Shown piece after piece: positions 1 to 9,890 of a stretch of DNA of 64,000 nt. Position numbers and translations under genes: made by a program. The stretch spans positions 1 to 64,000 of the forward strand of contig CAMSZT010000018.1 in assembly GCA_947066815.1 (NCBI GenBank). Reading direction: 5' to 3'. Source of the stretch: an uncultured Lachnotalea sp. GTDB taxonomy: Bacteria > Bacillota > Clostridia > Lachnospirales > Lachnospiraceae. The notes beneath the pieces are model-generated. The model was not told the DNA's origin. It saw only the letters and a program-made list of their open reading frames with translations, and searched no databases. The first letter of the stretch is position 1, and the number at the start of each line of letters is the position of its first letter.

Positions 1-294
1 GCGGATGATCAGAAAAGCCGTCAACACAAAACCATATCCAAAACACTCGATAAAAACCCACACCCTCTTGAGCACCACACAGATGACGCCGAGGATAACT
101 CCCAAAAGCAAGGGGATCACGATGAGCATCCCCAGATCTTTGCCCCTCTCGGAAGAAAGGGCAAAAAAACCCGCCATTGCCCCCACTCCAAATCCTGCCA
201 AAAACCGGAACAAGGCATGAAGCCGATAACCCCAGAACGCAGTCACAACACCAAAGATCAAAAGGACGATCCCGATCACCATAAATAAGTTCAT
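1..294 (-). CDS. Small multi-TM membrane protein (DUF4203/TMEM198-like), 3' end outside window
   Basis: Reverse strand from ATG at 294 reads MNLFMVIGIVLLIFGVVTAFWGYRLHALFRFLAGFGVGAMAGFFALSSERG..., hydrophobic, open to the window edge. Confidence 0.6.
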   Translation of the reverse strand, partial: MNLFMVIGIVLLIFGVVTAFWGYRLHALFRFLAGFGVGAMAGFFALSSERGKDLGMLIVIPLLLGVILGVICVVLKRVWVFIECFGYGFVLTAFLIIR

Positions 295-329
295 TTTATT
301 TTCTCTTTTCTCCTTCTGTATATAAATCA

Positions 330-402
330 CAGGCGATTGCGAAATGTAAAATTGCGAGAATATTCTGGCAATCTGTCCGATAGACGCCTGCAGTGCTAAG
401 CA
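330..402. repeat. R1 intergenic element, truncated copy
   Basis: CAGGCGATTGCGAAATGTAAAATTGCGAGAATATTCTGGCAATCTGTCCG...GCCTGCAGTGCTAAGCATT, alignable to the 34547 copy. Confidence 0.65.
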
Positions 403-405
403 TTT

Positions 406-1275
406 TTACGGGTCGTTCCTCATAAAGATATCCGCCATCGGCGAATCCTTGGGGAGGATCAGCGTATTCCCGCCGCCGGCCAGGGACGCCTTCGCCGCGT
501 CCAGGGCTCTGGTAAAGGAATAAAACTCTGCCCTGCCCGCGTCGGAGTAGGCCTCTGCCAGGATCCTCATGTACTCTGTCTCTCCCTCGGCCAGGATCTT
601 TGCCGCCTGGGCCTCCGCGTCGGAGAGCATGATCTCCACCTCCTTGTCAGTGGTGTTCCGGATCTTCTGGGCCTCCGAATCCCCCTCCGCCTGATAGGTG
701 GCGGCGATCTTGCTCCGCTCGGAGATCATCCGCTCATAGACCGCCTCCTTGTTGTCCTCCGGCAGATCCAGCTGCTTGATCTCCACCGTCTTGAGCTCGA
801 TCCCGTAAGAATCCATGGCGGCGCCCACGCCCTCCATGACCGCCGCCTGGAGTTCCCCGTCCCTGGCCGCGATCACATCGCTCTGGGTCATGTTGCTGAT
901 GATATTTTTGGTGGAATTATAGACGGCCGCATCGATCCTCTGCTCGGCGCTCTCCTTGGAAGAATTTAAAGTCTGCGCGTACTTGAGCGGATCCGAGATC
1001 CTCCAGAGCACATAGCTGTCCGCGATCATGGTCTTCTTGTCCATGGTGATGACGTCCGACTCCGGCAGATCATACAGGAGAAGCTGTCCCGGCAGTTTGT
1101 CCGCCGTCTCCATGAAAGGGATCTTAAAGGTGATCCCCGCCTCCCCGATGATCCGGTCCACCTTGCCGAACCGGCGGATCAGGCTGTATTCATTCTCCCT
1201 GGTGATGACAATGGAGGAAAGAAACAGGAGCGCCGCCGCCACGACGGCCAAAATTCCGATCACTTTTTTCTTCAT
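406..1275 (-). CDS. hflC: Protease modulator HflC, SPFH/band-7 family
   Basis: N-terminal TM, SPFH domain (ENEYSLIRRFGKVDRI...), directly downstream of hflK-like gene. Confidence 0.9.
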   Translation of the reverse strand: MKKKVIGILAVVAAALLFLSSIVITRENEYSLIRRFGKVDRIIGEAGITFKIPFMETADKLPGQLLLYDLPESDVITMDKKTMIADSYVLWRISDPLKYAQTLNSSKESAEQRIDAAVYNSTKNIISNMTQSDVIAARDGELQAAVMEGVGAAMDSYGIELKTVEIKQLDLPEDNKEAVYERMISERSKIAATYQAEGDSEAQKIRNTTDKEVEIMLSDAEAQAAKILAEGETEYMRILAEAYSDAGRAEFYSFTRALDAAKASLAGGGNTLILPKDSPMADIFMRNDP

Positions 1276-1289
1276 GGCCTTCTCCTCCC

Positions 1290-2552
1290 TCAGTTTTCTG
1301 CCGGCTCCGGCACCGCAGCGGCATTATCCGGCTGCCCGGCTTCCGCTCCTGTACTGCTTCCGCCCGTCCGGCTGCCTGTCCCCGCACTGCCTCCGCCTGT
1401 CTGCGCGTTCCCCGCCCCGCCGCTGTTCCCGGCACCTGCGCCGGCGCTGTTTTCTGCGGAAGAGCCGTTTCCGGCCTGCGTACTTCCTGCCGCCGCCTGG
1501 CTTCCTGTCCCGGCGGAACCGGAAAGCTGATCCATCAGCATGGTATTCACACTATCCGTCCCGTCGATGATGACCTTCAGGTTCGGGAGCACTTCCTCCA
1601 TGGTCTCGTAGAACATCCGCTGCTTTGTCACCAGAGGGTTCTTCACATACTCCTCATACTGGGCATTGAAAATAGCTACCGCCCCGTAGGCCTCGTTGAT
1701 CCTCCTGGTCTTTGCGGATTCCGCCTCCTGGAGGATCTGGTCCACGTCCGCCTCCGCCTTGGGAAGCTTCTCGTTGCGGTAACGGTTGGCATTGTTGATG
1801 GAAGTCTCCTTCCCCTGCTTCGCCGTCTCCACATCCTTGAAGGCCGCCATGACCTCCGCGGTGGGCGGCTCCGAATCCTGAATGGTGATATTGACAAGCT
1901 GAAGGCCGATATCCTGCTCCTCCATCTGCGCAAGCAGCATCTCCTTGATGTTGGACTGGATCTCATTCTTCCCGGTGGTGAGGACACTGTCCACATCGTA
2001 ATTGCTCACCACGCTGCGGATACAGCTCTGGGCCAGGTTCCGGAGGATCATCTCCGGCTCCCTCGACGCAAACACGGCCTTCACCGGATCCGACACCCGG
2101 TATTCCACATAAAAATCGATGTCCACAAAATTGAAATCCGAGGTGATCATGATGGCCTCGTTGGCGACCGTCTGCTGCTCCGCGCTGTCAAAGCCCACGG
2201 AAAATCCCTGGATCGTCGTGTCCACCTTGGTCACCTGCTGGACAAAGGGGATCTTAAAATGCAGGCCCGACTCGGTGACCGCCCCCGGCACCCCGAAGGT
2301 AGTGACCACCGCCTGCTCCTGCTCGCCGATGGTATAGACTGAATTCAGGGCCAGCACCGCCGCGAGGAGCACCAGCACGAAGACTCCCACGGCCTTCCCG
2401 CCGGTCTTCATGGCCCGCTTTCCCCGTCCGGCCTTCTTCTCCTTCTTCGGCTTTTCCCCGTCGTCCTCCGGCTCCGGCTTCCGCCCGGAGCTTCCCCGGT
2501 TTCCTCCGCCGCCTGTCAGCACGTTCATGATATCGTCAAAAATATTTGCCAT
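1290..2552 (-). CDS. hflK: FtsH protease activity modulator HflK, SPFH family
   Basis: SPFH domain (YTIGEQEQAVVTTFGVPGAVTESGLHFKIPF); Gly/Ser/Ala-rich C-terminal tail; start reset from 2642 to MANIFDDIMN. Confidence 0.9.
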   Translation of the reverse strand: MANIFDDIMNVLTGGGGNRGSSGRKPEPEDDGEKPKKEKKAGRGKRAMKTGGKAVGVFVLVLLAAVLALNSVYTIGEQEQAVVTTFGVPGAVTESGLHFKIPFVQQVTKVDTTIQGFSVGFDSAEQQTVANEAIMITSDFNFVDIDFYVEYRVSDPVKAVFASREPEMILRNLAQSCIRSVVSNYDVDSVLTTGKNEIQSNIKEMLLAQMEEQDIGLQLVNITIQDSEPPTAEVMAAFKDVETAKQGKETSINNANRYRNEKLPKAEADVDQILQEAESAKTRRINEAYGAVAIFNAQYEEYVKNPLVTKQRMFYETMEEVLPNLKVIIDGTDSVNTMLMDQLSGSAGTGSQAAAGSTQAGNGSSAENSAGAGAGNSGGAGNAQTGGGSAGTGSRTGGSSTGAEAGQPDNAAAVPEPAEN

Positions 2553-2583
2553 CCGTTTCCTCCTGCGCCTTTTCCGAAAAATT

Positions 2584-2648
2584 TTCCACCTGTGCGGGTG
2601 AAGATTTTCCATGTCTCCTTCAGGGAGCAGCCGGCTTCGCACAGGCGG
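2584..2648. repeat. R2 palindromic intergenic element, copy 1
   Basis: TTCCACCTGTGCGGG...CATGTCTCCTTCAGGGAGCAGCCGGCTTCGCACAGGCGG. Confidence 0.7.
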
Positions 2649-2663
2649 CCCCTCATCTCTATT

Positions 2664-3890
2664 TTAGGACCCCTGATAGATCCCTTTCTGCTTCACGATC
2701 TTCGGCCGGTATCCGCCCTGCTTAAGCTCCGCCACGATCTGATCCCTGTGCTCGATGCCGAAGGCCTCCAGGGTGATCCGAAGCTCCACGGCGTCATTGC
2801 GGTTGATGCTGACAAACTGGTTATGCTCCAGCTTGATGACATTGCCCTGCATCCTGGCGATGACCGTCGCCACGTTGACCAGCTCGCCGGGCTTGTCCGG
2901 CAGAAGGACGGAGACCGTAAAGATCCGTCCCCTCTGGATCAGGCCGTGCTGGACGATGGAAGACATGGTGATCACGTCCATGTTCCCCCCGCTGATGATG
3001 GAGACCACCTTCTTATTCGCCGCGTCCAGGTGCTTTAAGGCCGCAACGGTCAGAAGACCGGAATTTTCCGCCACCATCTTGTGGTTCTCCACCATGTCTA
3101 AGAATGCCACGATCAGTTCCTCGTCCTCCACCGTGATGATGTCGTCCACGTTCTGCTCGATGTAAGGGAGCAGCAGATCCCCCGGCGTCTTCACCGCCGT
3201 GCCGTCGGCGATGGTATTGACCCTGGGGAGGGTCACCACCTGCCCCTGCCGGACGGACTCCTGCATGCAGTTGGCCCCGGCCGGCTCCACGCCGATCACC
3301 TTGATGTTGGGATTCAGGAGCTTCGCCAGGGTGGAGACGCCGGTACAGAGCCCGCCGCCGCCGATGGGACAGAGGATGTAATCCACTGTGGGGAGCTCCT
3401 TGACGATCTCCATGGCGATGGTTCCCTGCCCGGTGGCCACGGAAAGGTCGTTGAAGGGATGGATAAAGGTATATCCGTTCTCCTCGGCCAGCTTGTAGGC
3501 ATGCTCGCAGGCCTCGTCGTAGACATCCCCGTGGAGGATGACCTCGGCCCCGTAGCTCTTCGTCCGGTTCACCTTCATGAGGGGCGTCGTCGTGGGCATG
3601 ACCACCACCGCCTTCACCCCGAACTTTTTGGCCGCATAGGCGACCCCCTGGGCGTGATTCCCGGCGGAAGCCGTGATGAGCCCCTTGCTCCGCTCCTCCT
3701 CGCTCAGGGTGCTGATCTTGTAATAAGCGCCCCGGACCTTGTAGGCCCCCGTGTACTGCATGTTCTCCGGCTTTAAATACACCTTGTTCCCGGTGACCTC
3801 GCTGAAATACTCGCTGTAGACCAGCTTTGTCTCCAGGGTGACCCGGCCGACGATCTCGGCCGCCTCCTCAAATTTCTCCAGTGTCAGCAT
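2664..3890 (-). CDS. ilvA: Threonine ammonia-lyase with C-terminal ACT domain
   Basis: PLP fold-type II motifs (YLKPENMQYTGAYKVRGA, ASAGNHAQGVA, GGGGL) and C-terminal ACT-like region. Confidence 0.92.
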   Translation of the reverse strand: MLTLEKFEEAAEIVGRVTLETKLVYSEYFSEVTGNKVYLKPENMQYTGAYKVRGAYYKISTLSEEERSKGLITASAGNHAQGVAYAAKKFGVKAVVVMPTTTPLMKVNRTKSYGAEVILHGDVYDEACEHAYKLAEENGYTFIHPFNDLSVATGQGTIAMEIVKELPTVDYILCPIGGGGLCTGVSTLAKLLNPNIKVIGVEPAGANCMQESVRQGQVVTLPRVNTIADGTAVKTPGDLLLPYIEQNVDDIITVEDEELIVAFLDMVENHKMVAENSGLLTVAALKHLDAANKKVVSIISGGNMDVITMSSIVQHGLIQRGRIFTVSVLLPDKPGELVNVATVIARMQGNVIKLEHNQFVSINRNDAVELRITLEAFGIEHRDQIVAELKQGGYRPKIVKQKGIYQGS

Positions 3891-3920
3891 GTTTTCTTCC
3901 TCACTTTATTTATTCTTTCC

Positions 3921-3983
3921 CGGGCAGTTGCGAAACGTGGAATTGTCAGGATCCCTCCCATGTTTTGCAGTTTCGCAATCACC
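3921..3983. mobile_element. R1 minimal copy (about 63 bp) flanked by 14-bp direct repeats
   Basis: Inverted ends GGGCAGTTGCGAAAC / GTTTCGCAATCACC; flanks TATTTATTCTTTCC at 3907-3920 and 3984-3997. Confidence 0.7.
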
Positions 3984-3996
3984 TATTTATTCTTTC

Positions 3997-4926
3997 CTAC
4001 TCTCTCGTGAACAGGGCGTTCACGAACTCCTCCGGGTCAAACTTCTGCAGATCGTCCATCTGCTCCCCGATCCCGATATATTTCACCGGGATCCCCAACT
4101 CCGCCTGGATGGCCACCGCGATGCCGCCTTTTGCCGTGCCGTCAAGCTTCGTCAAAATGATGCCCGTGATGTCGGCCACCTCTCTGAACTGCCTGGCCTG
4201 CTCCAGGGCATTCTGCCCCGTGGTGCCGTCAAGTACGACCAGCGTTTCCCGGTAAGCATCCGGATATTCCTTATCGATGATCCGGTGGATCTTCCGAAGT
4301 TCTTCCATCAGGTTCTTTTTATTATGAAGCCTTCCTGCCGTATCACAGAGGAGCACATCCGCATTCCTCGCCTTCGCCGCGCAGACCGCGTCATAGACCA
4401 CCGCCGCCGGATCCGAGCCCTCCTGCTGGGCGATGATGTCCACACCGGCCCGGTTCGCCCACTCCGTAAGCTGCTCGATGGCCGCGGCCCGGAAGGTATC
4501 GGCGGCCGCCAGGAGTACTTTCTTGCCCTGATCCCTGAGCTGTCCCGCCAGTTTTCCCACGGAAGTGGTCTTTCCCACCCCGTTGACGCCGATGACCAGC
4601 ACCACCGACCGGCGTTTTTCAAACTCATAGGCATTCTCCCCCAGGTCCATCTGCCGTTTGATGGTATCAATAAGAAGGGCCTTGCACTCCGAAGGCTCCT
4701 TGATCTTCTGCTCCTTCACCTTCTCCTTAAGATCCTCGATGATGGCCTCCGTAGTGTGGATCCCGATGTCCCCCATGATCAGAGTCTCCTCGATCTCCTC
4801 GTAAAAGTCATCGTCAATGGCAGAAAACCCGTTAAAGATCGAGTCGATCCCGGCCACGATATTGTCTCTGGTCTTGCTGAGCCCCGCCACCAGCCGTCCG
4901 AAGATCCCTTTCTTTCCCTGGCTCAT
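3997..4926 (-). CDS. ftsY: Signal recognition particle receptor FtsY
   Basis: [41 protein letters not shown] motifs. Confidence 0.97.
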   Translation of the reverse strand: MSQGKKGIFGRLVAGLSKTRDNIVAGIDSIFNGFSAIDDDFYEEIEETLIMGDIGIHTTEAIIEDLKEKVKEQKIKEPSECKALLIDTIKRQMDLGENAYEFEKRRSVVLVIGVNGVGKTTSVGKLAGQLRDQGKKVLLAAADTFRAAAIEQLTEWANRAGVDIIAQQEGSDPAAVVYDAVCAAKARNADVLLCDTAGRLHNKKNLMEELRKIHRIIDKEYPDAYRETLVVLDGTTGQNALEQARQFREVADITGIILTKLDGTAKGGIAVAIQAELGIPVKYIGIGEQMDDLQKFDPEEFVNALFTRE

Positions 4927-5025
4927 ACACGCACCTCCTCTATTTTAATAATAGTACTCCTGCTTCCCGTGTTCTGTCAAATAACTAAAAACCGGCACTG
5001 CCATAACCTCGGCTCATGCATCCGG

Positions 5026-8000
5026 CTATGCGGTCTGCTCCGTCAGATCCACCGGCACCATGGTGGAGACTCCCTTCTCCTGCATGGTGATGCCGTAGAG
5101 CCGGTCCGCGACCAGCATGGTGCCCCTCCTGTGGGTGATGACGATGAACTGGGTATTCCTCTTGAGCTTTCCCAGATAGGCCGCATACCGCCCCACATTG
5201 CTGTCGTCCAGGGCCGCCTCGATCTCGTCCAGGAGGCAGAAAGGCGAGGGCTTTAAATTCTGGATGGCAAAGAGGACACTGATGGCCGTGAGCGCCTTCT
5301 CCCCGCCGGACAGCTGCATCATGTTCTGCAGCTTCTTTCCCGGCGGCTGGGCAATGATCTGGATCCCCGCCTCCAGGATATCCTCCCCCTCCACCAGCTC
5401 CAGGGTTCCCTTGCCGCCGCCGAAAAGCTCCCGGAACACCGTGTCAAACTCTTCCTTGATGTCCCGGAACTTCTCCTCAAACTGCCGGCGCATCCCCTGA
5501 TCCAGCTCCTCAATGACCTGGACCAGGCTCTCCTCCGCCTCCTTCAGATCGTCGTGCTGGGCTTTCATAAAGAAAAACCGCTCCGAGATCTCCTTATAGT
5601 CCTCAATGGCATTCACATTGACCGGTCCCAGCTCCTTGACAGCCTGCTTTAAGGTACCGATCTGCCTGCGGATGGAAGCCGCCGTCGCCTCCTCCGGGAT
5701 CTCTGTCCCGGCCGTGTCCGAGGGCGTCAGCTCGTATTCCTCCCACAGATACCGGATCTGCTGCTCCATGGCCTCCTCGCACTTTTCCTTCTGGCTTTCC
5801 AGACGATAAAGTTCTTTATCCAGCCTCGCGATGTCCCCGGACATGGATTCCTGTTTTTCAAAAAAGCCGCTCTGTTCCTTCTGGCACTCCTCCCGCTTTT
5901 TCGTAAATCCGGTGATCGCATCCGAAAGACGCCCCGCATCCGCCTGCTTCTCCCCGATCCGTTCCCGGATCCGGCCGATCTCCTCCGTTTTCTCCTTTGC
6001 CGAGCGGCCGCAGCCCTCAAGCTCCTCCTTCTGAGAAGCCTGTTCCTGCTGAAGCTCCCCGATCTCACCGGAGATCCGGAGGATATTTTCCAGGATGAAG
6101 CTGTCCTTCTGGGAAAGGGATGAAAAATCCAGCTCCGCCTGTCTGAGCTTCTCTCTCCGGTCTGCCCTGGCCTCCCTCGCCTTATGGGCCTCCTCCTCCA
6201 GCCCGGCGATCTCCTGCTCGTACTCTTTGTTTTTCGCCTCCAGGCTCTCCGACTCCGCCCTGAGCGCGGTCTTCCCGTCCTCGATCTTTTTAAGCTCCTC
6301 CGAGAGCTTCTGCCCCTCCAGGCGGATATCCGCATAGCCGGCGGCGGTCTCCTGTACTTTCTCTTTGGCAGCGGAAAGGCTGGCCGAGAGGGAGGAAAGC
6401 TTCACCCTGGCCGCCTGACCCAGCTCTCTGCTTTTTTCCATGGCTTCCCGAAATCCCTTGAGCCTCTCTCCCGCCGCCTCTGCCCGCTCCCTGATCTGGT
6501 CGCACTGGGCCAGGGCCTGGTTCATGGCCCGTTCCAATTCCTCTAACTCCCGCTTTCTTCCCAGCAGGTTGCTGCTGTTCTTAAAAGCGCCTCCGGTCAT
6601 GGAGCCTCCGGCCGCCAGAAGCTCCCCCTCCAGTGTCACGATCCGCAGGGAATACTGGTACTTCCTGGAAATGGCGATCGCGTGATCGATGTTATCCACC
6701 ACCAGGATCCGCCCCAGCAGATATTCCGCCAGCCGGTCATAGCCCCCCTTCACCTTCACCAGTGTATGGGCAAGCCCCACCACACCGGCCTCCGAGAGGG
6801 CCTCCCTTTTGGAAAACCCGCCTCTGGCGGTGATGCTGGAGAGGGGCAGGAAGGTCGCCCGGCCGAACTTATGCTTCTTCAGATATCCGATCAGATTTTT
6901 GGCCGTGGCCTCCGAATCGGTGACAATGTTCTGGATGGATCCTCCAAGGGCCGTCTCAATGGCTGTCTCATACTCCTTCGGTGTCTCCAGAAGATCCGCC
7001 ACGACGCCGATGATCCCCGGCGTGGAACCCTTTACCTCCATGACCCGCCGGATGCTGTTCCCGTAGCCCTCGTACCGCTCCGACAGGTTCCGGAGGGATT
7101 CCAGCTTCGTCCGCAGCGTGTGATACTCCTGCTGTTTCTGGTTCAGATTCTTGTTTTCCCGGTAAGAGGCCTCTTCCGCCTCCTTGCCCGCCGCCTGGGC
7201 CTCCAAAAATTCCTGCTTCCGCCTGGAAAGCTCTGTCTCCAGTCCCCGGATCTCCCCTTCGATCTGGACTTCCTCCTGGCGTCTTGCCTCCTCCTCGCTC
7301 TTCACCTTGAGCAGACGGGCCTCCAATTCCTTTCTCTGTCTTCCGTTCTGCTCCTTTAAGGTCTCAAACCGCTCCTCCCTCGCACCGAGGGACGCCTTGT
7401 CACTCATGGCGTTCAGGATGCTGCCTCTCCGGCGCTCGATCTCTCCGTCCAGCTCCCGGATCCGCTCCTCGTCCCCTTCCAGTTCCTCCCTGAGCTTCCC
7501 CTGGACATCGTCCAGTTCATCCAGGCGCTCATTCAGGCTCCCCTTCTGGGCGACAAAGCCGTCCTTGTCCGCCCCTTTCTTTTCCAGCTCCCCGCAGATG
7601 GCGGCAAGCCTTGTCCGGATCCGTTCCTGATTCCCCGAATCCGTGCGGATCTGCTCCTCCAAAACCCGGATCCGTCCTTCCAGGGACTCCGTCTCCACCT
7701 TCCCGTCGTTGAGGGCGTCCCTGTGTTCCGCAAGCTTTTCGTCCAGCGCGGCGATCTCCTCCGCCAGCCGGTCATAATGGCCCTTGAGCTTTGCCGCCTC
7801 CTCCCGCTTGCCCGCAAGCTCCTCCGACACGGCGCCGATATGGGACGTAACCTCCGAGAGCCGCTCCTTCTGGGCCGAGTGCTCCAGCCGGAAGCTCTGC
7901 AGATCCAGGCTCTTGAGTTCTTCCCTGTACTTAAGATACTCCCTGGCTTTTCCCGCCTGCTCCTCCAAGGGCCCTACCTGCTTTTCCAGCTCCGTTAAGA

Positions 8001-8580
8001 TATCCGTCACCCGGAGAAGGTTCTGCTGCTCGTTCTCCAGCTTTTTCTGGGCGATCGCCTTGCGCTTTTTAAATTTCACGATCCCGGCCGCCTCGTCAAA
8101 GAGCTCTCTCCGGTCCTCCGGTTTGCCGCTTAAGATCTTGTCGATCTGGCCCTGGCCGATGATGGAATAGCCCTCCTTCCCGATCCCCGTATCGTAAAAC
8201 AACTCATTGATGTCCCGCAGCCGGCAGACACCTCCGTTCAGGAGATATTCACTCTCGCCGGAGCGGTAGACCCGCCTGGAGACCGTCACCTCGTCATAAT
8301 CGATGGGCAGGGAATGGTCGGAATTGTCCAGTGTGATCGCCACATAGGCGTAACCCTGGGGCTTCCGGTTCTGGGTCCCCGAGAAGATCACATCCTGCAT
8401 GTTGGCCCCGCGGAGCTGTTTGGCGCTCTGCTCCCCCAGCACCCAGCGGACCGCGTCGGCCACGTTGCTCTTCCCGCTGCCGTTGGGCCCCACGATCCCG
8501 GTGATCCCGTCGTTAAATTCAAAAAGTATTTTGTTTGCAAATGATTTAAAGCCCTGTACCTCGATACTTTTCAAAAACAT
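5026..8580 (-). CDS. smc: Chromosome segregation protein SMC
   Basis: Walker A GPNGSGKSN, hinge, LSGGEKALTA and long coiled coils; 1184 aa. Confidence 0.98.
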   Translation of the reverse strand: MFLKSIEVQGFKSFANKILFEFNDGITGIVGPNGSGKSNVADAVRWVLGEQSAKQLRGANMQDVIFSGTQNRKPQGYAYVAITLDNSDHSLPIDYDEVTVSRRVYRSGESEYLLNGGVCRLRDINELFYDTGIGKEGYSIIGQGQIDKILSGKPEDRRELFDEAAGIVKFKKRKAIAQKKLENEQQNLLRVTDILTELEKQVGPLEEQAGKAREYLKYREELKSLDLQSFRLEHSAQKERLSEVTSHIGAVSEELAGKREEAAKLKGHYDRLAEEIAALDEKLAEHRDALNDGKVETESLEGRIRVLEEQIRTDSGNQERIRTRLAAICGELEKKGADKDGFVAQKGSLNERLDELDDVQGKLREELEGDEERIRELDGEIERRRGSILNAMSDKASLGAREERFETLKEQNGRQRKELEARLLKVKSEEEARRQEEVQIEGEIRGLETELSRRKQEFLEAQAAGKEAEEASYRENKNLNQKQQEYHTLRTKLESLRNLSERYEGYGNSIRRVMEVKGSTPGIIGVVADLLETPKEYETAIETALGGSIQNIVTDSEATAKNLIGYLKKHKFGRATFLPLSSITARGGFSKREALSEAGVVGLAHTLVKVKGGYDRLAEYLLGRILVVDNIDHAIAISRKYQYSLRIVTLEGELLAAGGSMTGGAFKNSSNLLGRKRELEELERAMNQALAQCDQIRERAEAAGERLKGFREAMEKSRELGQAARVKLSSLSASLSAAKEKVQETAAGYADIRLEGQKLSEELKKIEDGKTALRAESESLEAKNKEYEQEIAGLEEEAHKAREARADRREKLRQAELDFSSLSQKDSFILENILRISGEIGELQQEQASQKEELEGCGRSAKEKTEEIGRIRERIGEKQADAGRLSDAITGFTKKREECQKEQSGFFEKQESMSGDIARLDKELYRLESQKEKCEEAMEQQIRYLWEEYELTPSDTAGTEIPEEATAASIRRQIGTLKQAVKELGPVNVNAIEDYKEISERFFFMKAQHDDLKEAEESLVQVIEELDQGMRRQFEEKFRDIKEEFDTVFRELFGGGKGTLELVEGEDILEAGIQIIAQPPGKKLQNMMQLSGGEKALTAISVLFAIQNLKPSPFCLLDEIEAALDDSNVGRYAAYLGKLKRNTQFIVITHRRGTMLVADRLYGITMQEKGVSTMVPVDLTEQTA

Positions 8581-8587
8581 CCGTTTT

Positions 8588-9286
8588 TTATTCCTTTTCC
8601 CGGAGCTTTAAGATGGCCCGGTAGGCCGCCGTCTGCTCCGCCGCTTTTTTCGTCCGTCCCTCGCCCGCGCTCACGGGCCTTCCGCCCACGAGGGCTTTCA
8701 CGTGAAAGACCTTCGCATGGTCCGGGCCCTCCTCCCCGGTGAGTACGTAGGAAAGCTCCCCCTCCTGCCTGGCCTGTACCAATTCCTGCAAAATAGTCTT
8801 GCTATCATAAAAGAGTTTCTTATGCTCCAGGTCATTCATCACAAAACGGAATATGAACTCCTTTGCACTAGCAAAACCACCGTCCAGATAAATGGCTCCG
8901 ATCAGAGCCTCCAGCGCGTCGGACAAGATGGAATCCCGCTCTCTGCCGCCCTCGGCGTCCTCCCCCTTTCCCAGAAAGATATACCGCCCCAGATCCAGAT
9001 CCCTGGCACAGCGGGCCAGAGTCGGCTCACAGACGATGCTGGCCCGGAACCTGGTCAGCTCCCCCTCCGGCCTGTCCGGATACTCCCGGTAAAGAAAATC
9101 GCTGCTGCAAAGCTCCAGGACCGCATCCCCCAGAAACTCCAGCCGCTCGTTGTTGTCGCCGCGCTGCATATGGTGTTCATTGATATAGGAACTGTGGATC
9201 ATGGCATGAAAAAGAAGGGACTTGTCCCTAAAGACATATCCTGCCTTCCTCTCCAGCCCCCTAAGCTTTTCCGTTTCCTGTCTCAT
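8588..9286 (-). CDS. rnc: Ribonuclease III
   Basis: NNERLEFLGDAVLEL signature plus dsRBD; start placed at MRQETEKLRG because upstream extension overlaps repeat element R1. Confidence 0.95.
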   Translation of the reverse strand: MRQETEKLRGLERKAGYVFRDKSLLFHAMIHSSYINEHHMQRGDNNERLEFLGDAVLELCSSDFLYREYPDRPEGELTRFRASIVCEPTLARCARDLDLGRYIFLGKGEDAEGGRERDSILSDALEALIGAIYLDGGFASAKEFIFRFVMNDLEHKKLFYDSKTILQELVQARQEGELSYVLTGEEGPDHAKVFHVKALVGGRPVSAGEGRTKKAAEQTAAYRAILKLREKE

Positions 9287-9316
9287 ACCGGTTTCCTTCC
9301 TGTATATGGTTTTTTC

Positions 9317-9525
9317 AAAATTACAAAACATGAAATTGCAGGAATATCCTGTCAATATGTCCGGCAGGAGCCTGGCAGCGCCAACCATTCCAATGAGCCC
9401 ATAAGCGCAGAAAACACTCGGGTAGGGGCCCTCCTGTTTTCCATGGTCTCCTTTCCATGGCGCAGAGGGCTTTTCCCGGAAATATTGCCAGAATATTCCA
9501 AGATTTCGAGTTTCGCAATTGCCTG
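9317..9525. mobile_element. R1 full copy (about 209 bp) flanked by 13-bp direct repeats
   Basis: Arms 9341-9364 / 9476-9499 pair 21/24; core 9375-9422; flanks ATATGGTTTTTTC at 9304-9316 and 9526-9538. Confidence 0.75.
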
Positions 9526-9545
9526 ATATGGTTTTTTCGCGAAAA

Positions 9546-9582
9546 CAGAAATAGAATCCCGCCCCGCAGGATCCTATTTCTG
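9546..9582 (-). terminator. Candidate terminator downstream of acpP
   Basis: CAGAAATAGGATCC-TGCGGGGCG-GGATTCTATTTCTG followed by TTTT on the minus strand. Confidence 0.6.
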
Positions 9583-9641
9583 CGATCACATCTAAGGAAA
9601 CGCTGATCAGATCAGCGCTTCCCTAAAAGCCGCCTGTCCCG

Positions 9642-9881
9642 TCAATTGCAGGCATTCCGGATCTGCTCCACGGCGTCGCCCACCGTGACGATCTTCTCCG
9701 CCGCCTCCGTGGGGATCTCGATGTCAAACTCCTCCTCGATCCCCATGATGATCTGGAACACGTCCAGAGAATCCGCACCGAGATCGTCCACAAAGGTGGT
9801 CTCCATGGTGATCTCTCCCTCATCCACATTCAGTACCTCTGCGATAATCCCCTGTAATTTCTCAAATTCCATAACTGTCAC
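9642..9881 (-). CDS. acpP: Acyl carrier protein
   Basis: 79 aa with [13 protein letters not shown] phosphopantetheine site. Confidence 0.96.
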   Translation of the reverse strand: MTVMEFEKLQGIIAEVLNVDEGEITMETTFVDDLGADSLDVFQIIMGIEEEFDIEIPTEAAEKIVTVGDAVEQIRNACN

Positions 9882-9890
9882 CCTTTCTGT

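Noticed and set aside
3838-5256. 472-aa plus-strand ORF over ftsY
   Set aside because: Antisense shadow of ftsY and the smc end; no recognisable domain.
9321-9518. Small ORF encoding LPECFLRLWAHWNGWRC, also encoded in the 34608 repeat
   Set aside because: The peptide similarity is explained by the shared 48-nt R1 core; frames differ in context and there is no RBS or start conservation, so a nucleic-acid element is more likely than a conserved peptide.
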